A stretch of DNA of 64,000 nt, taken from the NCBI RefSeq assembly GCF_025950235.1, contig NZ_JAPDDT010000002.1:1-64000 (forward strand). Direction: 5' to 3'. The stretch is from Luteolibacter arcticus. GTDB lineage: Bacteria; Verrucomicrobiota; Verrucomicrobiia; Verrucomicrobiales; Akkermansiaceae. The notes below the pieces were generated by a model. The model searched no databases. It was not told the origin of the DNA and worked only from the letters and a program-made list of their open reading frames with translations. Shown piece by piece: positions 26,498 through 33,500 of the stretch; positions within the stretch are counted from its first letter, which is position 1, and the number at the start of each line of letters is the position of its first letter. The position numbers were made by a program, and so were the translations under genes.

Positions 26498-28570
26498 TTA
26501 CTGAAGCACCTTGCCGGCATTCTGATCGGCCAGGCCGAAGCGGTCCGCGGCACCTAACAAGCTGATGAGCTTGCTGCGGGTCTCGCCATTCGCGCTGCCC
26601 AGGAACTGCGCGAGGGCGGCGCCCACGGTGAGGTTCTTCACGTCCTCGCTGGTGACACCAAATTGGCCGGCCCACTCGCGGAGCTGTGATTTGAAGTACT
26701 CCGGATCGCCGTTGAAGAAGGTCTCCTTCACGTCTTGCAGCACTTCGCTGTTAGACACCATGCGGTCCACCGACTTGCCGCGGGAGATGGCCCCGGCGAT
26801 CTGATCGAAGAACTTGCCCTCGCCACCGATGATCTCGATCTTGGCGGACTTCATTGCCTCGCCCATGACCCTGGCCTGCGCCTCGGCGATGTCCTTCTGG
26901 ATGTGGATGCCGGCGAGTTCGATGGCCTTCTCCTTCTCCAGCTTGAGCTTGAACTCCTCGTGAGCCTGACCGGCTTCTTCGAGCAGCTTCATCGCGCCGG
27001 CCTTCTTGTTGATGCCTTCGGCTTCCGCTTCGTACTTCAGGCGGCTGACCTCTGCTTCGGCGGTGCCTTGCTTCTGCGCGGCATCGGCCTTCGCGACCAT
27101 GATCTCGGCTTCGCCCAGGCCCGGCGCGGCGGTTTCCTTGATGGTGGCTTCGGCCAGCTGCTTCTTGGCAAACGCCAGCTTCTCGCTCGCGGATTGCTCG
27201 GCTTCGGCAGAGATGACGATCTGCTCGGCCTTAAGCTCGGCAGCCTTCTTCTCGCCTTCCGCGGCCTTGACGCGTTCGTAGAGCCCTTGGTCGGCGCGCA
27301 ATTTCGCGGCTTCCTGGGTGCCCTCGGCTTCCTTGACCTTCCGGATCATTTCTTCCTGCGCCACGGCCTCAGCGAGCGTGACGGTGACCTGTTTCTGACG
27401 ATCCGCGCCGGCAAAGGCCTCGGTGTCCTTGATGCGCTCCTGCTCGACCACGACGAGCTTCTCGACCGCGACGCGTTCCTTGATCACGTCCTGGATCGCC
27501 TTCTTCTCGATCTCGACGGCCTTCTCCTTCTCGATCGACTTGAGCGCGGTTACACGCTCGCGCTCGATCGACTCGAGTTCCTGGTCGCGCTTCACCCGTT
27601 CGATCTCCACCACGTCGGTGCGCTCCTTGTTGCGCTGGGCGACGAGCACCTGGCGGTCCTTGTTCTGGGTCGCGACGTCGATCTCTTCCTGCGCGGCGAT
27701 GCGGGCACGCTCGGACTTCTGGCGCTCTTCCTCCTGCACCTTCTTCGTCTCCGCTTGTTCGCGGGCACGCACGCTATCGACCTCGCGCTGCTGCTTGGCC
27801 TCGGTTTCGGAAAGCTGGCGCTCCAGTTCGAGGATCGCCTCGCGGGCCTCCACGTCCTGTTGCTTGATGACCTTCTCCTTGTCGCGCTGGATGTGGTTGG
27901 CGAGCTTCGCCTGGGTCGCCGTCAGCTCGGTGATCTTCTTGATGCCCTGCGCGTCGAGGATGTTGTCCGGATCCAGCGCCTCGATCGGCGTTTGTTCCAG
28001 ATAGTCGATCGCGGCATCATCGAGGACGAAGCCGTTCAGGTTGGTACCGATGATCTTGATGATCTCGTCGCGGAAGGTCTCGCGCTCTTCATACAGCTCG
28101 GTGAAATCGAAGCGCTTGCCGACCGTCTTGAGCGCTTCGGAAAACTTCGCGTCAAAGAGCGAGCGGATCTCCTCGGTGTTCGAGGCGCGTTCGCAACCCA
28201 CCGACTGGGCGACACGCAGCACGTCCTCATCGGTTTGATTCACGCGGACGAAGAAGGCGACCTTGATGTCGGCGCGCATGTTGTCCTTACAGATCAGGCC
28301 GTTCTTGGCAGTGCGGTCGATCTCCACTCGCTTGAGGGAAATGTCCATGGTTTCCAGGCGCTCCAGCACCGGGATCACGGTGAAGCCGTTGAAGGATACC
28401 TTGGTGCCGCGGACGCCGGTCTTGATGAGTGCCTGGCCGCGCTGGGCCTTGCGATAGAACATCGAGAACAGCACGCTGCCGCCGATCACGAAGACGAGGA
28501 CGAGGCCGATCATCATCGCGATGACGGGTAACTCGATGGCTGCGATGTGGGTGGGGATTATCGGATTCAT
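26498..28570 (-). CDS. Flotillin-like SPFH protein (YqiK type)
   Basis: A 690-residue protein. One N-terminal transmembrane helix (ELPVIAMMIGLVLVFVIGGSVLFSMFY), then the SPFH/band-7 domain at about 45-210 (GQALIKTGVRGTKVSFNGFTVIPVLERLETMDISLKRVEI...). A very long charged coiled coil at about 210-560 (EAR/EKE-rich) follows, then a C-terminal region with FGVTSEDVKNLTVGAALAQFLGS. This is the YqiK/flotillin arrangement; such proteins oligomerise into membrane microdomain scaffolds. Its gene begins 11 bases after the YqiJ-type gene. Confidence 0.93.
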   Translation of the reverse strand: MNPIIPTHIAAIELPVIAMMIGLVLVFVIGGSVLFSMFYRKAQRGQALIKTGVRGTKVSFNGFTVIPVLERLETMDISLKRVEIDRTAKNGLICKDNMRADIKVAFFVRVNQTDEDVLRVAQSVGCERASNTEEIRSLFDAKFSEALKTVGKRFDFTELYEERETFRDEIIKIIGTNLNGFVLDDAAIDYLEQTPIEALDPDNILDAQGIKKITELTATQAKLANHIQRDKEKVIKQQDVEAREAILELERQLSETEAKQQREVDSVRAREQAETKKVQEEERQKSERARIAAQEEIDVATQNKDRQVLVAQRNKERTDVVEIERVKRDQELESIERERVTALKSIEKEKAVEIEKKAIQDVIKERVAVEKLVVVEQERIKDTEAFAGADRQKQVTVTLAEAVAQEEMIRKVKEAEGTQEAAKLRADQGLYERVKAAEGEKKAAELKAEQIVISAEAEQSASEKLAFAKKQLAEATIKETAAPGLGEAEIMVAKADAAQKQGTAEAEVSRLKYEAEAEGINKKAGAMKLLEEAGQAHEEFKLKLEKEKAIELAGIHIQKDIAEAQARVMGEAMKSAKIEIIGGEGKFFDQIAGAISRGKSVDRMVSNSEVLQDVKETFFNGDPEYFKSQLREWAGQFGVTSEDVKNLTVGAALAQFLGSANGETRSKLISLLGAADRFGLADQNAGKVLQ

Positions 28571-28581
28571 GGTCGGGTGGT

Positions 28582-29223
28582 TCAGGAGGTTTCAGTCAAA
28601 GAGCGGACGATGTAGATGCCAGTGGCATCGTCATAGCGGATGATGAGAACGGACGAGCCGCGCGGAAGCGGAGTGGAATCTCCCGCCGTGCGAGCGTTCA
28701 AAAGTAGCGGGGCACCGGAGTTCTCGACTTCGATCTGGCCTTCCCGCTCGTTCACGAAGGCAGTGCGGACGATGCCGCTGCGGCCCAGCACCGGCTTCGC
28801 GGCCTCGGGGTCATCCTGCATCAGGAGGAACAAAGGCCGGAGCGGAGAAACGGTCAGGCGGGTAAAGACGATCGCCGCCGCCAGGCCGCCGACCGAAACG
28901 AGCAGCCCCTTCCCACCGGTCAGCGCGGGATTGAACCACAGGTTCCCCAGCATCGAGCAGCCCCACAGATAGGCGATCAGGATGGACAGCACCATCATCA
29001 CCGGCACGCCCTTGGCATTAAGCAGGCGCAGCGCGCCGTGCATCAACTCGCCCACCGGGTGGTCATCGCCGTGATGGCCATCGGTGCTGTCGAGATCGAC
29101 GCCGAAAAGGTCGTGATCCACAGCGCCGATGATGCTCAGCAGCCAATAGATTCCCACCGGGACCAACAGGATGGTCAACGGTAGCATTGGTGTGCTGGTA
29201 GCGAGGTTCCAGATTTCCTTCAC
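28582..29223 (-). CDS. YqiJ-type OB-fold membrane protein (NfeD-like)
   Basis: A 213-residue protein starting at a GTG. Hydrophobic segments lie at about 12-34, 73-97 and 105-125. A His/Asp-rich loop (GVDLDSTDGHHGDDHPVG) lies between the first two. The C-terminal 60 residues (GRSGIVRTAFVNEREGQIEVENSGAPLLLNARTA...LIIRYDDATGIYIVRSL) form an OB-fold of the NfeD/YqiJ type. NfeD-like proteins accompany SPFH proteins almost universally and are thought to localise with them. First gene of the four-gene operon. Confidence 0.9.
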   Translation of the reverse strand: MKEIWNLATSTPMLPLTILLVPVGIYWLLSIIGAVDHDLFGVDLDSTDGHHGDDHPVGELMHGALRLLNAKGVPVMMVLSILIAYLWGCSMLGNLWFNPALTGGKGLLVSVGGLAAAIVFTRLTVSPLRPLFLLMQDDPEAAKPVLGRSGIVRTAFVNEREGQIEVENSGAPLLLNARTAGDSTPLPRGSSVLIIRYDDATGIYIVRSLTETS

Positions 29224-29303
29224 GACTCAATCATTCCAGACAAACCGCCCGGAACGCGCGACTATAAAACCGTCGCCGGTTTCAAGGCGGCGTCGGAGTT
29301 AGA

Positions 29304-29337
29304 GGATGTCCGGTTGTAGGGGAGGAGCCGGACATCC
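29304..29337. other. Perfect 10-bp stem between permease and YqiJ operon
   Basis: GGATGTCCGG pairs with CCGGACATCC around a 14-base loop. It lies 22 bases past the stop of the LolC/E-type gene and 81 bases before the YqiJ start, both on the minus strand. No U-run follows, so it is not a standard intrinsic terminator. It could be a transcript-end structure or a regulatory hairpin in the leader of the flotillin operon. Confidence 0.5.
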
Positions 29338-29358
29338 GCAAAAGGCACACAAGTCGTG

Positions 29359-30975
29359 TTAGAGGTTCCGCAGGGACTTAGCCGCATCGCTCCGGGAGGC
29401 GAAAAAGGCCGGCACGAAGGCCGCGACCGAGCACAGGACGAAGGCAGCGACCGCCACGATCAGGATTTCCATCGGCACCAGGTGAGCGGGCAACACGTCG
29501 AAGCCAAGGAATGCCTTCGCGAAGGGGTCATAGCCGAATTGGCGGAGGACCGCCTGCAAATTGCCGCGGTATTCGATGACCAGCAGCCCGAGCCCGGTTC
29601 CCAGCAGCGCACCGACGAAGCCGAGGATCATGCCCTGGTGCACGAAGACCCGGATGATCTGGCCCGGTGCGGCACCGAGCGCCTTCATCACGCCGATCTC
29701 GCGGCGCTTCTGGATCGTCACGGTGAACATCACCGCCATCATCGAAAAGGCTGACACGAGGATGATGAAGGAGAGCGCGAAATACATCATGATCCGCTGC
29801 TGCTGGAGCAGACGGGAGAAGTCGCCGAGTTCGTCGATCCAGGTGAGCGCCTGCCATCCTTCGGGCAGTTGCCGCATTAATTCATAAGAAACCGGTGTCG
29901 CCTGATAGGGATCTTGGAGCCGCACCGAGATGCCTTGCACGGCACCCTTCAGGCCGGCCAGTTCCTGCGCCAATGGCAGCGGCATGAAGATGTCCGGCGT
30001 GAGCGCCATCTGGGACGCCTTGTAAACGCCGATGACGGTGGCCTCCTTCGGCAGCACCAGTTCCTTGATGCCTTTCAGAATGGCAGCATCCATCTGCTCG
30101 ACATTCGTCGTGTCGAGTTCGGCGAGGATGTCCGTCAGTTGTTTCTGAGCGCCCGCTTCGAAGAGAAGACCCTCATCCACCGTCCCCGCGCTATCGATGA
30201 CCTTTAGGAAGCGTTCGAGGATCTCCTTCTCCGGATCACGCACCTCCTTTTGATAAATCTCCTCGTAGAGCGGGATGTAGATCGCATCCACATCGGCGCT
30301 GCCCAGGAACAACTGCTCGCCTCGCTTTTCCCACGGTTTGGCCAGCAGCTCCTTCACCTTGGCGAGGACGGGCGCGAATTCCTCCCGCACCGGCGGGCGC
30401 GAGGTGATCTCATAGACGTGCTTCACCTGCTCGAAGTTCCGCGCCGAATAGAGGCTCATCTTGCCACCGACGGTGATCCCGAATTGGTTGGCGATGATCG
30501 ACGAGATCACGATGCGGTTGTCGAGGCCCATGTCGGCGCTGCTTCCCGCGTGGTCTTCCTGGTCAAGCATGGCGGCGATGCCGTCCACCTGGGACTGGTT
30601 CTGGGTATCGATACCCCGGAAGGACGCCGGCCGCTGGCGCGAATCCACGTCGAGCAAGGCATAGTCCTGGATGAAGGCGGTGGCCGACTCGACACCGGAG
30701 ACTTTCTTCACTTCCTCAGCCGTCTCCCGCCACTCGGTGAGCGGCTCGCGGAAGCCGCCGAAGGGCGCGAACTCCAGCCGCACGTGCGGGGTGAAACCCA
30801 GGAATCGCTCCTTCACCTCCTTTTCCATCCCGGCCATCACCGACATCACCACCACCAGCACCAGCACGCCGAGCAGCACACCGGTCACCGAGATGAGCGT
30901 GACGGCGGAAAGCATCGCCCGGCGCGGATTGAGGTAGCGCCAGGCAAGCATCAGGCTGAAGGAACGTCGGGCCAT
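29359..30975 (-). CDS. LolC/LolE-type ABC permease
   Basis: A 538-residue protein. LMLAWRYLNPRRAMLSAVTLISVTGVLLGVLVLVVVMSVMAGM is the conserved opening with the first transmembrane helix, followed by a periplasmic MacB-like domain of about 350 residues. Three C-terminal helices include IMMYFALSFIILVSAFSMMAVMFTVTIQKRREIGVMKALGAAPGQI, the FtsX-type signature and coupling region. Lipoprotein-release permeases work with LolD, but no cognate ATPase gene lies beside it. The periplasmic part is unusually large. ATG 30975 is chosen because the family start motif follows directly. Confidence 0.88.
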   Translation of the reverse strand: MARRSFSLMLAWRYLNPRRAMLSAVTLISVTGVLLGVLVLVVVMSVMAGMEKEVKERFLGFTPHVRLEFAPFGGFREPLTEWRETAEEVKKVSGVESATAFIQDYALLDVDSRQRPASFRGIDTQNQSQVDGIAAMLDQEDHAGSSADMGLDNRIVISSIIANQFGITVGGKMSLYSARNFEQVKHVYEITSRPPVREEFAPVLAKVKELLAKPWEKRGEQLFLGSADVDAIYIPLYEEIYQKEVRDPEKEILERFLKVIDSAGTVDEGLLFEAGAQKQLTDILAELDTTNVEQMDAAILKGIKELVLPKEATVIGVYKASQMALTPDIFMPLPLAQELAGLKGAVQGISVRLQDPYQATPVSYELMRQLPEGWQALTWIDELGDFSRLLQQQRIMMYFALSFIILVSAFSMMAVMFTVTIQKRREIGVMKALGAAPGQIIRVFVHQGMILGFVGALLGTGLGLLVIEYRGNLQAVLRQFGYDPFAKAFLGFDVLPAHLVPMEILIVAVAAFVLCSVAAFVPAFFASRSDAAKSLRNL

Positions 30976-31120
30976 GCGCTTGCCTAGCGGCGATGCCGCG
31001 GGTGGGCAAGGAGCGGGTGGCGGCAATTCCTCGTCACTCCACGCCTCGACTTCGCGATTTCACGCTTGCCCCGATCGCTTGGTCCGGATGATGGAGAGGT
31101 CGATGTGGGAGCAATCGTCC

Positions 31121-32557
31121 ATGCCGGGCGCCATCCGGAATCCAGCAAGGCGGGTCGCGGCGGGTTGTCTGCTCGCGGGCTGGATCGTTTGCTTGCCGGC
31201 GGGCGCGGCGATCCTTTGGCAACGGCCACAGGAGACGCTGGTAAGGGACAATGGGCAGGGAGAAGACATCCTCCACGACGCGATTTCGCCACGCGACGAT
31301 TCCGCCAGTGGGACGCTTTATTTCAGATTCACGGCGGACCCGCAGTCGGACGTGTTGGAAGAAGCCGCGACCCGCCAATCCTATTTGGCTGGCCTGGTGC
31401 TCTACCAGGACGGGGTCGAAAAACTCGGAATTGGGAATGCATCGCACGCCTGGGGCTTCGGCGCCTTCAGCCCGCCGTTCCGATTCCCTCGCAGCCAGCC
31501 CGGCGAACTTACCTTCAATACAGGCCAACCGGAGACGATTGCGCCCAATACCTATGAGGGACCGAGGCGCGGCGTCCGGAAAACCATCATCGTCAAAGTC
31601 GACTTCGTGCCCAACGGAGAAGACCTGGTCACCGTCTGGCTCGACCCGGACCTTTCCCCCGGTGCCACCGAGTCGTCCCAGCCCGAAAAGATCGTAACCC
31701 GATTCAAGACGGACGCCTCCTTCGACCAGCTCCGTCTGGTCCATCGCGGAACTGGCTTGGGCTGGACGTTCAAGGAGATCGCCATCGCGAACTCCTTCGA
31801 GGATTTCGTGCCGATTCCATTCTGGCGACGCGGATGGGTGATCGCACTGGCCGGGCTGGCGACGGCAGGCCTCGTCATCGGCGGGGTGGTCACACTGGAG
31901 CGGCGGCGGGCGCGGCGGCAAATGCAGGTCATGGAGCGCCAACAGGCCGTGACTGCGGAGCGGGTCCGGATCGCCCAGGATCTCCACGACGACCTGGGCG
32001 CGAAGGTCACCGAGATCGTGCTGCTCGGCGAACTGGCAAAGGGAGGCGGCACTGAAATGGACAGCGACAAGACCCAGATACGCTCGATCCTCGATGGGCT
32101 CCGGCAGCTTCATGCCAGTCTCGACGAGGCGGTTTGGTCGATCAATCCGCGGAACGATTCGCTGGCAGATCTGGTGGATTTCATCAGCGACTTCGCCCAG
32201 CGGTTCCTCCAGCACGCCGCGGTGGACTTTCATCTGGAGGTCGCCGGCGATTTGCCGCCGCTCGTCTTGTCGGCGACCCAGCGCCACAACCTCACGCTTG
32301 CCGTGAAGGAGGCGCTCAACAACGCCGTGCGCCACGCCGCGGCTACCACGATCTGGCTGCGCTTTGCCGTCGGGGACGGCCGTTTGAGCATCACCGTCGC
32401 CGACAATGGCCGCGGGATGAAAGAAGCACCGGAGAAGGCGGGCGACGGGCTTCAAAACATGCGCTCGAGGCTCCAGTCCATCGGCGGCAGCACCGAAATC
32501 ACCAGCACGCTCGGGGGCGGCACTACAGTGACCTTCTGGCTGCCGCTCGCGTCATGA
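31121..32557 (+). CDS. Sensor histidine kinase (HisKA_3, NarL-partner type)
   Basis: About 478 residues from ATG 31121 (GGGAG 9 bases upstream); in-frame starts at 31088, 31091 and 31103 are possible. A signal/transmembrane segment (AAGCLLAGWIVCLPAGAAIL) is followed by an extracytoplasmic domain of about 185 residues. Next come a transmembrane helix (VIALAGLATAGLVIGGVVTL), HisKA_3 with His289 in QDLHDDLGAKVTEIVLLGE, and HATPase_c with NLTLAVKEALNNAVRHA and DNGRGM. The sensor contains KVDFVPNGEDLVTVWLDPDLSP, a pattern seen in LamG/concanavalin-like domains of secreted proteins of this phylum. It acts on the response regulator downstream. Confidence 0.88.
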   Translation: MPGAIRNPARRVAAGCLLAGWIVCLPAGAAILWQRPQETLVRDNGQGEDILHDAISPRDDSASGTLYFRFTADPQSDVLEEAATRQSYLAGLVLYQDGVEKLGIGNASHAWGFGAFSPPFRFPRSQPGELTFNTGQPETIAPNTYEGPRRGVRKTIIVKVDFVPNGEDLVTVWLDPDLSPGATESSQPEKIVTRFKTDASFDQLRLVHRGTGLGWTFKEIAIANSFEDFVPIPFWRRGWVIALAGLATAGLVIGGVVTLERRRARRQMQVMERQQAVTAERVRIAQDLHDDLGAKVTEIVLLGELAKGGGTEMDSDKTQIRSILDGLRQLHASLDEAVWSINPRNDSLADLVDFISDFAQRFLQHAAVDFHLEVAGDLPPLVLSATQRHNLTLAVKEALNNAVRHAAATTIWLRFAVGDGRLSITVADNGRGMKEAPEKAGDGLQNMRSRLQSIGGSTEITSTLGGGTTVTFWLPLAS

Positions 32558-32642
32558 TTTTTTGCCGGCAGGGTCGCGGTGCATCCGATCCGGAATCCAG
32601 TGTGGCGCCGATCTCGCCGACAGGCTAACTAAGGAAACAGGG

Positions 32643-33296
32643 ATGAGCATCCGCGTTGGCATTGTGGAGGATAACCGGGGCGTGCGCGAGACGTGGGCGA
32701 AGCTGGTCGCAGCCGAGCCGGGTCTTGAGTGCGTCGGGTCCTTCGTCAACGGAGAGGATGCCCTCGCCAGCTTTCCCGGCTCCCCTCCGGATGTGGTGCT
32801 GATGGACATCCGCCTGCCGGGCATGACCGGCATCGAGTGCACCGCCCGCCTCAAGGCATTGCTGCCCCAGACGCAGATCCTCGTGGTCACGGTCTACACC
32901 GACAACGAATATCTCTTCGACGCGCTGAAGGCCGGGGCCAGCGGCTACCTGCTCAAATGCACGAACCGTGAAGAACTGGCCCACTCCATCCGCGACGTGG
33001 CGGCTGGCGGCGCGCCAATGAGTGGCAGCATCGCCCGGCGGGTGATCGAGGCATTTCACCGGCCGGCTCCCGCCCATCCCACGGCGGGCGCGCTGAGCCC
33101 ACGCGAGAAGGAAATCCTCGGCCTGCTGGCCCAAGGGCTGGTGGCCAAGGACGTCGCCCGCCGGATTGATCTGAGTTATCAGACGGTGCGCGTCCATCTC
33201 CGGAACATCTACGAGAAGCTTCATGTCCACTCGCGCGACGAAGCGGTGGCCAAATACTTGCAAGGCGGCTTGACCGACGGCCGACGCCGGGAGTGA
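32643..33296 (+). CDS. LuxR/NarL-family response regulator
   Basis: A 217-residue protein. A receiver domain begins SIRVGIVEDNRGVRETW with phospho-acceptor Asp55 in VVLMDIRLPGM and the switch Thr/Lys region (VVTVYTDNEYLFDALKAGASGYLLK). A C-terminal GerE helix-turn-helix follows (LSPREKEILGLLAQGLVAKDVARRIDLSYQTVRVHLRNIYEKLHV). AAGGA upstream of ATG 32643 sets the start. It lies 85 bases after the histidine kinase and is its obvious partner. Confidence 0.93.
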   Translation: MSIRVGIVEDNRGVRETWAKLVAAEPGLECVGSFVNGEDALASFPGSPPDVVLMDIRLPGMTGIECTARLKALLPQTQILVVTVYTDNEYLFDALKAGASGYLLKCTNREELAHSIRDVAAGGAPMSGSIARRVIEAFHRPAPAHPTAGALSPREKEILGLLAQGLVAKDVARRIDLSYQTVRVHLRNIYEKLHVHSRDEAVAKYLQGGLTDGRRRE

Positions 33297-33357
33297 GGGA
33301 TCGGCCGGGGCGCGGACGGAGGAGGAAATGAGGTGCCGCGCCGGGTGAGCGGAGGGG

Positions 33358-33411
33358 GGACTACCACAACCTACCTCAAGTGTTGGGTAGTCCACGGCCA
33401 CTCTCTGGCCT
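33358..33411. other. Double hairpin upstream of the beta-strand-repeat protein
   Basis: The 204-base gap between the response regulator and the next gene contains two inverted repeats. GGACTACCACAAC (33358-33370) pairs with GTTGGGTAGTCC (33382-33393) with one bulged base, and GGCCA pairs with TGGCC around CTCTC (33397-33411). They could be the terminator of the two-component operon or a control site for the downstream gene. Confidence 0.5.
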
Positions 33412-33500
33412 ACGAAGCTAGCTGCTTGGGCGATTCCCTCGCTTTTTGGCGGTCAAAATGCGCGTGGAAGTCGCCTTCCAAAAAACCTCCGTCTCAACCC

